Assembly (NCBI RefSeq): GCF_003265345.1
Contig: NZ_QFWW01000021.1
Span: 122,120 to 186,119, forward strand
Direction of reading: 5' to 3'
Length of the DNA: 64,000 nt
From: Lentzea terrae
GTDB taxonomy: Bacteria; Actinomycetota; Actinomycetes; Mycobacteriales; Pseudonocardiaceae
Positions 24,909 through 35,735 of the stretch are shown here, piece after piece; position 1 is the stretch's first letter; every line of letters starts with the position of its first letter. The translations under genes and the position numbers were made by a program. The notes beneath the pieces were generated by a model, which saw only the letters and a list, made by a program, of their open reading frames with translations, had not been told where the DNA came from and did not search any database.

Positions 24909-26072
24909 GTGAAGTTCCTGCACACCTCCGACTGGCACATCGGCAAGACCCTCAAGGGCCGCAGCCGACTCGAGGAGCAAACCACCGTCCTGCGCGAGAT
25001 CCACACGATCGCGCGCGACCACGCCGTTGATGCTGTGCTCATCGCCGGCGACCTGTACGAGACCTCGGCACCGTCCGCTGAGGCACAGCAGCTGGTGGTC
25101 AGCGCACTACTCGCGCTGAAACGCACCGGCGCCGAGGTGATCGCGATCGCGGGCAACCACGACCACGCCGCCACCTTCGAGGCGTACCGCCCGTTGATGC
25201 GCGCCGCGGGCATCCACTGGATCGGACGGCCGAGCCCGGCCGACCAGGGCGGCGTGGTGACGTTCGACGCGAGGTCCACGGGCGAACGCGTCAACGTCGC
25301 GGTGCTGCCGTTCCTGTCACAGCGCTACGCCGTCAAGGCCGCCGAGCTGCTGACCGCCACGCCGGCCGAGAACGCGGGTAAGTACGACCAGCACGTCCGT
25401 GACATCCTGACCAGTCTCAAGTCCGGATTCGCCCCGGACGCCGTCAACATCATCATGGCTCACCTCACGGTCACTGGAGGCAAGTTCGGGGGCGGCGAAC
25501 GCGACGCGCAGTCCATCTTCGAGTACCACGTACCGGCCTACGCGTTCGGCGACGATCCGCACTACGTCGCGCTCGGGCACCTGCACCGCCGCCAGTCTCT
25601 CCCCGCGGCGTGCCCCGTCCACTACTCCGGTTCACCGATCGCGGTGGACTTCGGCGAGGAGAACAACACCAGCATGGTGCTCGTCGTCGAGGCGACGCCG
25701 AGCACACCGGCGAAGATCACTGAAGTGCCGCTGACGTCCGGTCGCCGGCTGCGGACCGTGCACGGCACGCTTGCCGAGTTACTCGGTCAGGCGTCGTCGT
25801 TCGGCGACGACTACCTGCGGGTGTACGTGCGCGAACCCAGCCGTGCCGGGCTGGTCGACGACGTGCACGAAGCCCTGCCGAACGCCCTGCAGGTGCGGAT
25901 CGACCCGGAGTTCACCGCGACGGACAGGCCACGAGCGGGCGGAGCTTCCACAGCACAACACACGCCCGGTGAGCTGTTCGCGGCCTACTGCGCGGTACGA
26001 GACGTCGTGGACCCACGGGTGGGGGAGTTGTTCGCCCGGCTGCACGACGACGTCACCAGCGCAGACGCCTGA
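24909..26072 (+). CDS. sbcD: SbcD/Mre11-like DNA nuclease subunit
   Basis: 387 residues. The calcineurin-type phosphoesterase motifs are complete: TSDWHIGK (Asp8, His10), IAGDLYE, AGNHDHA, IMAHLTVTG and GHLHRRQ, which bind two Mn ions. The C-terminal capping region is of normal SbcD size. With SbcC it makes an ATP-dependent double-strand exonuclease and hairpin endonuclease that processes blocked DNA ends. The GTG start at 24909 lies 34 bases after the translocase stop. Placed within this operon it is more likely a dedicated subunit than the housekeeping SbcD; a second chromosomal copy would support that. Confidence 0.95.
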   Translation: MKFLHTSDWHIGKTLKGRSRLEEQTTVLREIHTIARDHAVDAVLIAGDLYETSAPSAEAQQLVVSALLALKRTGAEVIAIAGNHDHAATFEAYRPLMRAAGIHWIGRPSPADQGGVVTFDARSTGERVNVAVLPFLSQRYAVKAAELLTATPAENAGKYDQHVRDILTSLKSGFAPDAVNIIMAHLTVTGGKFGGGERDAQSIFEYHVPAYAFGDDPHYVALGHLHRRQSLPAACPVHYSGSPIAVDFGEENNTSMVLVVEATPSTPAKITEVPLTSGRRLRTVHGTLAELLGQASSFGDDYLRVYVREPSRAGLVDDVHEALPNALQVRIDPEFTATDRPRAGGASTAQHTPGELFAAYCAVRDVVDPRVGELFARLHDDVTSADA

Positions 26073-26103
26073 ACCACCCGCCCGGACCGGAAAGGAACAG
26101 CTC

Positions 26104-29100
26104 ATGCGGCCCGTGCTGCTGGAGATGGACGGATTCGCGTCGTTCCGCGAACGTGCCGAGGTGCGGTTCGACGAGACCGACTACTTCGCGTTGATCGGTC
26201 CGACAGGTTCCGGGAAGAGCACTGTCATCGACGCGATGACGTTCGCCTTGTACGGCTCTGTGGCGCGATGGGATCACGAGGGGATGGTCTCCCCGGCCCT
26301 GGCGCCCACAGTCAACCGGGGCGTCGTGCGCCTGGTCTTCGACGTGGCCGGCGCTCGCTACAGCGTTGCGCGCGAAGTGCGCCGTTCAGGCGGGAAGAAT
26401 CCCGGCGTCGGCGTGAAGAGCGTCCGGCTGGAGAGGTTCGCCGACCCGGCCGCACTCGGTGACCCTGACGACGACACGGTGGTCCTCGCTTCGGATCGTG
26501 AGGTCAACGGTGCGGTCGAGAAGTTGCTCGGACTGACGTTCAAACACTTCTGCGCCTGTGTGGCTCTGCCACAGGGGGAGTTCGCCGAGTTCCTGCACGC
26601 CAAGGCCAGCGACAGACAACGAATCCTGGTGAAGCTGCTGGGGTGGGAGGTCTACGACAGGATCGCCCGCGGTGCCGGCGGACGCGCTGCGGAACAGCGT
26701 CAGCGCGCCGAGACCCTGACCGGTCAGCTCGACGGCTACGCGGACGCCACCGACGAGGCTGTCGCAGACCTGGCCGGCCGCGTCGCGGCGCTCGCCGGCT
26801 TGAACGGCCGCGTGGCCGCCGCACAGCCGGCTCTCGCTGCCGCCGCCGCGTCGCACCGTGCCGCTACGGAGAACGTCCGGCGGCTGACCGCAGACCGCAC
26901 CCAGCTCATGCAGGTCGCCATTCCAGCCGACATCGCCGGCCTTGAGAAGAGTCGCCGTGCCGCAGTCGACACGCACACCGCTGCTGCCCAAGCGCTGGAG
27001 GAAGCACAGAGCGCCGATGATGCCGCGCGCATCGCGGTTCAGGCGGCGCCCGCCCGGTCCGGGCTGGAGCAGACTCGGCGGCTGTGGAACGAGCTGGCCG
27101 ACGTCACGAAAGCCTTGCCGGACTTGGAGAAGACACAGCAGCTTGCTGAGTCCGAGACGCGCGTTGCGGACGCAGCTGTGCGGCACACGGAGGCTGCTGC
27201 CACACGTGCTCGCACGGCCTCCGACGATGCACGTCGCATTGCTGAAGAGGCCGAGGCGCGAGCCGACAGCGTTCGATCGGAACACGATCGCCTTGCCGAG
27301 GTGAAGGCTCCTGAAGGTCTTGCTGACATCGCCGCCGCCAGTGAACGCGCCGCACAGCTCACCGCGGCCGCGTCCGCCCGCCTCGCCGCAGCCGAGAAAG
27401 CCGACGTGGACACCCGCAACGCGCTGCTCACGATTCCCTCCGCCGCCTCGCTCAACGACGCACGCCGGTATGCCGGCGAACTCCACGAACCCTGCACTGC
27501 TCAGCTCGCTGCTTCCACTGAATTCGCCGCACAGCAACGGAAGCTCGCACAGGAACGTACCGATCTCGACAACGCCGCAGCCGCACTCGCCACCGCACAG
27601 CAGTCAGTCGACGACATCGAGCGCACAGACCGGGCGCTTGCCTTGCGCACACACCTCACCGTCGGCGCGCCCTGCCCTGTTTGCGAGCAAGAAGTCCACG
27701 CTGTGCCGACATCCGCCGCGAGCGCGTCGATAGCCGCCGCCCGCGCACAACTCGCCGCGGCCGGTCGTGACCACGAGGTCGCGGTCGACGCCGTGCGAAC
27801 GCTGGAGCGTGTCGTCGATCGAGCGGTCGATTCGCGGACGCGCGCGCTCAGCGGAGCGGAGCTGGCGCGGCGGGCGTTGATCGCGGCGATCCCGATCGTG
27901 TTGGATGCCGCGTCGGTGTTGGACATCGAGACCGTTCTCGACAGCCCGCTTTCCGCCGAAATCTCCGACAGCGATCTGGAACGGACGGCTCTGGCCGCGA
28001 GGTCGGTCGCGGAACGCGTCGACGAGGTGGCGGACGTACGAACAGCTGCCGAAGCGCGCGTCGCCGACGCAGCCGGCGAACTGACCGCAGCCAAGGCGGA
28101 TCGCGTTGCGGCACAACAAGCCGTCGACAAGGTGCAGAGCACGGCGGCCGCCGCGCGTGAGGAGCTGCGCAGGACCCGAGACACCCTCGTCGTGTTCGGA
28201 GTCCCGCTGGTCGACGAGACCGACGTCTGCGCCGGATGGAACGAGCTCGCGACCTGGGCCCGCGAACAAGCCGGTGAGCGCGCCGCCGTCCTGCCCGAGC
28301 TCGACCAGATCGCCGAGTCGGCATCAGCTTCCAGAGTCACCGCGGCGACCGACCTCGAAAACGCCGTGGCCGAACTCGAACGATGTCGTGCCGCCGCCAC
28401 AGATGCGAAGGTGGCGCAACAGGACGTGACGACGAGACTTGAGAGTCGCACGGCTCGCCGCGACGAATTGGTGACCCTGCTGGTCGACGGACCGTCCGAA
28501 GAGGATGTTGAGCGCAAGCTCGAGTGGCTCGGCGAGCTGGAAGCGGACGTTCGTCGAACCGACGCGGACTTCCGGACGGCACGAGCTGAAGTCGCCCGTG
28601 TGACCAATGAACTCCGTGCAGTCGAGCAGAAAGTGGTGCAGGCGCGGCGAGAACTCTCGCGAGCCCGCGACCCGCTTGCCTCCTTGGGCGCGCCACAACT
28701 GGACGGCGACGACCTGCTCACCGCGTGGACGACGCTGGTGGACTGGGCCACAGCACAGGCTCACACGCTCGCCGAACAGCTCGACGAGGTCACCGCCATG
28801 TCAACACAGGCCGAGCGGACGCTCATCCAGGCCGAGCAGGCGCTGCGCGACGACCTGACCGGCTTGGGCGTGGAGTTCGACGAAGTCGCAGTTCCCGATG
28901 TACCGCTGGCGGAACGCGCCTCGGTGCTGGTGGCGACTGCTCTCGCTCGAGCGGAAGGCGAGCACCATCGGGTGACGGAACGCGTCGTCGCAGCCACCGC
29001 ACTCCGTTCGGAAATTCAGACCGCGCAGGACGAGGCACGGGTGGCGAAGCTCCTCGCTGACCTCATGCGTTCGGACGCGTTCCAGCGGTGGCTCGTGGCC

Positions 29101-29544
29101 AGCGCGATCGACACCCTCGTCGAGGAGGCTTCAGCGTCGTTGTTCGAGCTGTCGGGCGGCCAGTTCGACCTCTGCCACGTCGACGGCGCGTTCCACGTCA
29201 TCGATCACAACGAGGCGGACTCCCCAAGGCCGGTCAAGACGTTGTCCGGCGGCGAGACGTTCCAGGCCTCGCTGGCGCTTGCGCTCGCGCTGTCGTCGCA
29301 GATTCGAGCGCTCGCCGTCGACGGCGCCGCCGAACTCGACTCGATCTTCCTCGACGAGGGCTTCGGCACGCTGGACGAGGAGACGCTGGACACCGTGGCG
29401 TCCACCCTGGAGAACCTCGCCACATCCCGCTCCCGGATGGTTGGCGTCATCACCCACATCAGCGCGCTCGCGGAGCGGGTACCGGTGCGATTCCTGGTCA
29501 CCCGTGACGCCACCAGTTCGCGCGTCGTCAGGGAGGCGCTGTGA
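26104..29544 (+). CDS. sbcC: SbcC/Rad50-like SMC-type ATPase
   Basis: 1146 residues. The Walker A GPTGSGKS (32-39) and Q-loop region (ALPQGEFAEFLHAKASDR) precede two long coiled-coil arms, rich in Ala, Glu and Arg, around a zinc hook at CPVC (Cys524, Cys527). The C-terminal half has the ABC signature LSGGETFQASLALALALS and Walker B SIFLDEGFGTLDEE. This is the standard Rad50 layout. ATG 26104 has AAGGA 7 bases upstream. It overlaps the next gene by GTGA. As with SbcD, its place between HerA-like and NurA-like genes reproduces the archaeal Mre11-Rad50-HerA-NurA resection set. Confidence 0.95.
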   Translation: MRPVLLEMDGFASFRERAEVRFDETDYFALIGPTGSGKSTVIDAMTFALYGSVARWDHEGMVSPALAPTVNRGVVRLVFDVAGARYSVAREVRRSGGKNPGVGVKSVRLERFADPAALGDPDDDTVVLASDREVNGAVEKLLGLTFKHFCACVALPQGEFAEFLHAKASDRQRILVKLLGWEVYDRIARGAGGRAAEQRQRAETLTGQLDGYADATDEAVADLAGRVAALAGLNGRVAAAQPALAAAAASHRAATENVRRLTADRTQLMQVAIPADIAGLEKSRRAAVDTHTAAAQALEEAQSADDAARIAVQAAPARSGLEQTRRLWNELADVTKALPDLEKTQQLAESETRVADAAVRHTEAAATRARTASDDARRIAEEAEARADSVRSEHDRLAEVKAPEGLADIAAASERAAQLTAAASARLAAAEKADVDTRNALLTIPSAASLNDARRYAGELHEPCTAQLAASTEFAAQQRKLAQERTDLDNAAAALATAQQSVDDIERTDRALALRTHLTVGAPCPVCEQEVHAVPTSAASASIAAARAQLAAAGRDHEVAVDAVRTLERVVDRAVDSRTRALSGAELARRALIAAIPIVLDAASVLDIETVLDSPLSAEISDSDLERTALAARSVAERVDEVADVRTAAEARVADAAGELTAAKADRVAAQQAVDKVQSTAAAAREELRRTRDTLVVFGVPLVDETDVCAGWNELATWAREQAGERAAVLPELDQIAESASASRVTAATDLENAVAELERCRAAATDAKVAQQDVTTRLESRTARRDELVTLLVDGPSEEDVERKLEWLGELEADVRRTDADFRTARAEVARVTNELRAVEQKVVQARRELSRARDPLASLGAPQLDGDDLLTAWTTLVDWATAQAHTLAEQLDEVTAMSTQAERTLIQAEQALRDDLTGLGVEFDEVAVPDVPLAERASVLVATALARAEGEHHRVTERVVAATALRSEIQTAQDEARVAKLLADLMRSDAFQRWLVASAIDTLVEEASASLFELSGGQFDLCHVDGAFHVIDHNEADSPRPVKTLSGGETFQASLALALALSSQIRALAVDGAAELDSIFLDEGFGTLDEETLDTVASTLENLATSRSRMVGVITHISALAERVPVRFLVTRDATSSRVVREAL

Positions 29545-30557
29545 GCCCGGGCCAGACCACCACGACGTCGCCGATGCGGTTCAGCGTCGACGGTTGGGAC
29601 GTCGGCTACGGCACCGCTATGGAGATCGAGGATCTCACCGAGTCGCGGTCCGAGGTGCACCTCGACGTCGAGGTGCCCGAAAGCGAGTGGCGCCCCATTG
29701 GCCCGACCGCGGTCACGGCTCCGGACGCGGTGCTGTTCGTTGACGGTGTGCGCCGGATCGACGCCCGCGTTTGGATCAACGAGATCGGCGGGGAAGCGGA
29801 CACCGCGGCGACGATGGGCATCTGCGCCTCGTATGCCGCCGGTGTCGTGTGCTGCCACGCCGATCGCGCGCACGTCAGCGAGTTCAAGGTCCGCCGTGGC
29901 GTGTTCAGCACCGCACCGCACGCAGCGGACATCCCCACATCCGCCGGTACTTACCAGGCCCGCCACACGGAGTCCCGCCCCGAAACCCCGCTACCCGTGG
30001 CGCTGTCGTCGGAACTGCAGAGGCGGCTGGCCGAAGTCGAGGTGGAGACAGCCGTAGCCGCCCGAGACGCACTGGCTGATCATGGCTTGCAGAACGACCT
30101 GCTGGTGATCGATGGTCCTCTACGCGACCGCAGCCATCTCAACCGCGCTGTCGGCTACATCAAGAGCCACCGCTCCACCTATCTACCGGCGCAGCTCAAC
30201 GCGCTGGTCGCGAACCTGACACCCGGTCAGCGCACACCGGTGTTCCTTCTCGGCACCAGCTGGGAGCGGCGCACCTGGTACCTGCGACTGCCATGCGAGC
30301 CCGGCGCGCCGTGGGCAGGTGTTGTCCGGGTGGAGGCGTCGGCGGGCCGGCCTCTCGACGAGGTGATCGCACTGGCGAATCTGACGCAGACCGTGTTGTG
30401 CCGGTTTGCCTCTGCTGAGTACAAGGACTCTCGCGCGCCTCAGAACCTGTATCCGATCGCGGGCTTGGAGAAGGACCTGCGGCACAAGCTCGGCGACCAG
30501 CAGATCATGTACCGGGCGCTGCGGACAGCGGCGATGCGCAACCGCCTGTCAGGCTGA
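29541..30557 (+). CDS. nurA-like: NurA-like nuclease
   Basis: 338 residues. The acidic motifs expected for NurA are present: LFVDGVRRIDARV (Asp68) and LLVIDGPLRDRSHL (Asp191), matching the two D-G motifs of the NurA RNaseH-like active site, and the C-terminal region NLYPIAGLEKDLRHKLGD with its YP-x-x-L-x-x-D/H-type pattern. In archaea NurA is the 5'-3' nuclease that works inside the HerA hexamer. Start GTG 29541 overlaps the SbcC stop, indicating coupling. The assignment is from motifs and context; overall similarity may be low, and the family member may be annotated as hypothetical in databases. Confidence 0.8.
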   Translation: MSPGQTTTTSPMRFSVDGWDVGYGTAMEIEDLTESRSEVHLDVEVPESEWRPIGPTAVTAPDAVLFVDGVRRIDARVWINEIGGEADTAATMGICASYAAGVVCCHADRAHVSEFKVRRGVFSTAPHAADIPTSAGTYQARHTESRPETPLPVALSSELQRRLAEVEVETAVAARDALADHGLQNDLLVIDGPLRDRSHLNRAVGYIKSHRSTYLPAQLNALVANLTPGQRTPVFLLGTSWERRTWYLRLPCEPGAPWAGVVRVEASAGRPLDEVIALANLTQTVLCRFASAEYKDSRAPQNLYPIAGLEKDLRHKLGDQQIMYRALRTAAMRNRLSG

Positions 30558-30796
30558 CTTGCAGTCCTCCTGGTACACGAAGTCCGGGCCGACGTGCCGG
30601 GTCCGCTCGGCCTGGTCGAGCCAGCGCCGGGCACTGACGCAGGCCTCGTCGGTGAGCTGGTCGCGGATGTACCGCAACCGCGACAGGTCCCACAGCAATA
30701 CCTCGCCGGAGTTCGATCCGGTGGCCAGCAGCCGTGCGTCCCGGCTCAGCGTCACGACATCGACGAGTCCTTTGTCGACGGTCAGCGGTGGGCCAA
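30549..30796 (-). pseudogene. C-terminal WD40-repeat protein fragment
   Basis: The minus strand reads VVTLSRDARLLATGSNSGEV then LLWDLSRLRYIRDQLTDEAC, one last WD40 blade with its W-D end, and the short helical tail with cysteines typical of actinomycete WD40/STAND proteins (FVYQEDCKSA). It is cut at about 30796 where a transposase fragment begins. Its stop overlaps the last 9 bases of the NurA-like gene (convergent). The missing part would have carried a P-loop or protease domain and further blades. Confidence 0.75.
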
Positions 30797-30797
30797 T

Positions 30798-30953
30798 GCG
30801 TGAGTACGAGCGGCATTACAACGAGCACCGCACCCACCGATCCCTCGCCGCCGCAGCACCCTTGCGAGCCCGACTACAACCCCTTGGACCTGACCGGATC
30901 GAACGCCTCGCGGTACTCCGACGGAACCTGTGGGGGGTCTGTCAAACACGAGC
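30798..30953 (+). pseudogene. Transposase (rve) C-terminal fragment
   Basis: Reads YERHYNEHRTHRSLAAAAPL and LGPDRIERLAVLRRNLWG, the conserved end of IS3-type integrases (HYN-x-HR-x-HRSL). It starts at the WD40 break and stops at the ISL3 terminal repeat at 30954. No catalytic domain remains. Confidence 0.7.
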
Positions 30954-32581
30954 GGCTCTGGCTCGTAGTCGGTGGTGACGTGGAGTGGCAGTCAGGGCAG
31001 AAGGATGCGGTGGCGGAGAAGGTCGAATCCGGCGCGTCCGTGCATCTGTCTCATGATCCTCTTGGTGCGGGTGTTGACGCCTTCGGTGCGGCCGTTGTGG
31101 TAGGGCAAGGTGATGGCACCGTCCACAGCGGACCGGTCGATCTCGAGACCGTTGGTGAGTCTGCGTAGATGCGGCAGATCGACGGCGCGGGCCTGCGCGA
31201 TCCACTCGGTGAGCTTCACGTCGTTACCCGCGGCCGGTGTCAGCAGTGCGGCGAAGCCGCGTACCAGACTGGCGAGTGCGGTCATCTCTGGGCAGGCTGC
31301 GGCGATTTTCTCCAGCAGGGCCGTGTCCTTCGGGCGCAGGTTCGCGGGTTTGGTGAGCAGGAGGCGGCTGGCGTGACGGGAGGTCGTGACGGGGCGGTCG
31401 CCTTCGGCGCGGCCTTGGTTGAGGTAGCGGACCAGCAGGTTGGCGCTGCCGGTGTAGCCCAGTTCGCGGATCTCCGCGAGCAGCCGGGTGACAGGGACCG
31501 CGGGATCGGCCGTGCGGCGGGCGCGCAGATGATCACGGTAGGGGTCGACCAGGGTCGGGCGGTAGGTCGGGGTGATGCGCAGGGCTTGAGGTTCTGGCAT
31601 GCGGGCGTTGCGTTTGACTGTGTTCAGGGCCACGCCGAGGCGGCGGGAGCAGTCGAGCAGACCGACGCCTTGACCGAGGAGATCGTGGACCTTGTTCCAG
31701 CGTTCGCGCGTGGTCTGCTCGTGAACGCCGCCAGGACGGGGCGGGTTGACGGTGGCCCAGCATCCGGCGTGCGCGCGGACCTCGAGCAGGACCCTGTCAC
31801 AGAGATTGCGCCACAGGTGCCATCGTCACTGACCTGCACCGCGTCGGGCAGAGCTCGGCGGACAGCCTCGGCGTAGGTGGCCGAGCCGTCCCGGCACACG
31901 ACCTCGACACCGGGATGCTCGCGCAGCCACGACTCCAGGGTGGCCGCGTCGCGACCAGGCAGGACCTCGACCCGCCGGCCGGTCTCGGCATCGATGATGA
32001 TCGTGGCGTAGCGCTGGCGGCGACGCAGAGCGAAATCGTCCACGCCGATCACCCGCGGAATCTCCAGTCGGGGCAGCGGCAGGCACCGCAGACGGCGCAA
32101 CGCGGTGCTACGGGACACCGGCACAGCGAGCAGGCCGGCCAGGCGTGCTGCCGCCCGGCCGCACAACTCCTGCGCCACATGGGATATCTGCCGGACAAGC
32201 CGCACCGTGCGGCGCTGATGGCGTTGCAGCAGGCCGGGAATCTGCTCCCGGAACGTCTGCCGTCGACAACCCAGGGCCGGACAGACCAGCCGCCGTACGC
32301 GCAGGCGGACGACGACCTGGCGGTCATCGACCGGCACGTCCTTCACCATCCGCTGGTGATACCCGTGCACCTTCGCCGTCACGGTCCCGCAGTCTGGGCA
32401 GGGTATGGCCACATCCCGAGTGCGGGCCGTAACCACCACCATGCCGCTGCCCTCCGTCACGTCCTCGATAACCAACGCTGACAATCCGGAGAACACCGTC
32501 CCCACAAGGGAATCGACAGCCATCACAAGATCATGATCGCGAACGGTTACTCGACGTCACCACCGACTACGGGCCAGAGCC
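30954..32581 (-). mobile_element. ISL3-family insertion sequence
   Basis: Terminal inverted repeats of 27 bases with one mismatch: 30954-30980 (GGCTCTGGCTCGTAGTCGG...) and 32555-32581. The flanks ACACGAGC (30946-30953) and AAACGAGC (32582-32589) agree at 7 of 8 bases, compatible with the 8-base duplication that ISL3 elements make. The right side abuts an IS256 element. Confidence 0.8.
30992..32526 (-). pseudogene. ISL3-family transposase with one frameshift
   Basis: The N-terminal part (from 32526) has the zinc-binding region (IPCPDCGTVTAKVHGYHQR, CPALGCRRQTF) and the first catalytic region (VIGVDDFALRRRQRYATI, VCRDGSATYAEAVRRALPDA). At about 31822-31826 one base is missing: in the next frame the protein continues as WHLWRNLCDRVLLEVRAH to a normal end at 30992. 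The summed length, about 510 residues, is that of a full ISL3 transposase. A single deletion makes it inactive unless it is a sequencing error. Confidence 0.85.
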
Positions 32582-32612
32582 AAACGAGCGGTGTATCTCG
32601 GGTTGAAGGAGA

Positions 32613-33914
<1,302 letters not shown>

Positions 33915-33929
33915 GATCGGGAGTTACAC

Positions 33930-35480
33930 CAATGCCACGTAGTTAGGCGGCCGTGCCGGCTGTCAAGCCGTTGGGCGAGTGGGTGGCCGACGGACAGATG
34001 TGGTCCCTCAAGATCATTACGTGGTGGAGCGTGGTGAGGTATCGGGTTCGGTGTTTGTGGCTGGGCATCTGGGAGAGTTGACGCAGGTGATCACGCCTGC
34101 GCTGGTGGACGAGGTGCTCGGCGTGACCCGGCGAGTGCAGCGCCGTGTGCGGAAGCTGCCATCGCGTGTGGTGATCTACTTCGTGCTCGCGTTGTCCTTG
34201 TTCGGCTCGGATGGGTACCAGGGCGTGTAGGCCGCGTTGACCGCCGGTCTCGTTGGCGGGCAACGGATGTCACCGTCGGAGGCCGCGTTGCGCCATGCTC
34301 GCAGGCGGGTCGGCTCGGCTCCGTTGGCACTGTTGTTCGATCGGCTGAAGGGGTCGGTGGCGGGCTCGACGTGTCGCGGATCGTGGTGGCGTGGGCTGCT
34401 TGTGGTCGCGTGGGATGGCACGGGATTGGCGGTCGCCGACGCGGCGGAGACGGCTGGGTTCTTCGGCCGGAAGGTGAGTTGTCATGGTCCTGGCAGCTAT
34501 CCGGCGCTGAAGTTGTCGGCGCTGGTGGAATGTGGGACCAGGGCGTTAATCGACGTGGTGTTTGGCCCTCACGACATGCCGGAACCCGAGCAGAACACCG
34601 TGCTGTGCCGATCATTGCGGCCCGGCATGCTGTTGCTGGCTGATCGGGCATCCGATGGCTATCCGTTGCTGTGCAAGGCCGTCGCCACCGGTGCCGACGT
34701 GTTGTGGCGGATCCAGAACAACCGGACGCTGGCTGTGCTGCGCACCCTTCCCGACGGCTCCTACCTGTCCATCGTGGCCGATGTCCGTGGACGGGACCGG
34801 TTGCGCTACTGGGCTCGCCACCCCCCACGCGGTCCGGCCCCAGGTCGACGGCATCACTGTCCGGGTCATTGATGCCACCGTCACCGCGATCAACGCCGAC
34901 GGCCGGGCCAAGAGCGGAACCGTGCGCCTGATCACCACCTTGCTGGATCCAGAGACCTACCCAGCGCAGGAACTCGTCGCTCTCTGTCACCAGCGCTGGG
35001 AAGCCGAGACGGCATTCCACGGCCTCAAGGTCACGCTGCGCGGCAGCGGCCGAGTTCTGCGCTCTCGCACCGTCGACGGTGTCCGGCAGGAGCTGTTCGG
35101 ACTGCTCGTGGTCTATCAAGCCGCCCGCCGCGTCGCCGCCGATGCCGCGGACTCCGCCGGCCTCGATCCCGACCGGATCTCCCTGACCGTCGTCCTGCGC
35201 ACCACCCGCCACACAGTGATCAACGCTCACACACCCGTTCCCGGTCGAAGCGATGAGTCGTGTCCACGGATCCGAGCCGCAGCGCTGGACCCTCGTGCTC
35301 TCGGTCCCGCCGAGCGTCGCACCCGGATCTGGCCCCGACGGATCAAACGACCGATCTCACCCTTCGCCTACAACAAGTCCAAATGGGACCAACCCATGCG
35401 ACAGGTAACCATCACCTCCACCATCGCTCCTCCCACCGGACGGTTGACGGGTGGCTCGGCCGCTTAACTACGTGGCATTG
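33930..35480 (+). mobile_element. IS4-type element nested in the IS256 end
   Basis: Inverted repeats CAATGCCACGTAGTTAGGCG (33930 on) and its complement ending at 35480 match at 23 of 24 bases. The insertion duplicated GGAGTTACAC (33920-33929 and 35481-35490), a perfect 10-base target repeat within the IS256 terminal repeat. This proves it arrived after the IS256 element. Confidence 0.9.
33979..35467 (+). pseudogene. IS4-family transposase with a nonsense codon and a frameshift
   Basis: The first part reads LTQVITPALVDEVLGVTRRV and ends at TAG 34228-34230, where the family has Trp (TGG to TAG). The same frame resumes with AALTAGLVGGQRMSPSEAAL and the DDE regions LLVVAWDGTG and LLADRASDGYPL. 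Near 34820, at a run of six C, the frame shifts and continues with LITTLLDPETYPAQELVALC and HQRWEAETAFHGLKVTL (catalytic Glu region). Two lesions make it inactive. Confidence 0.88.
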
Positions 35481-35494
35481 GGAGTTACACCGCT

Positions 35495-35610
35495 CGTTTT
35501 ACAGCGGGGAATGTCCGCTGGCGCGGTCGCCGATGAGGACTGAAAATTGGTGGGCGGTCGGCCCGATGACGTCGTGGGACTGTGGTGCTTCGAGCCCGTT
35601 TTACAGCGGG
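35495..35610. repeat. 14-base direct repeat in the IS110 left region
   Basis: CGTTTTACAGCGGG occurs at 35495-35508 and 35597-35610, 102 bases apart. The first copy starts on the last base of the IS256 end. It may mark an IS110 end or a guide region. Confidence 0.6.
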
Positions 35611-35735
35611 ACGCCGGGGCCGTGCCACAGGCGCTGTTGACTGTTGCCTCGAGCACGCGACTCAGACTCTTCCTGGCCTGTGCGGCCCCTCGGGCCGATC
35701 GTCCTGTTCGGACGGAAGGAGGAGGTGATGCGGTC

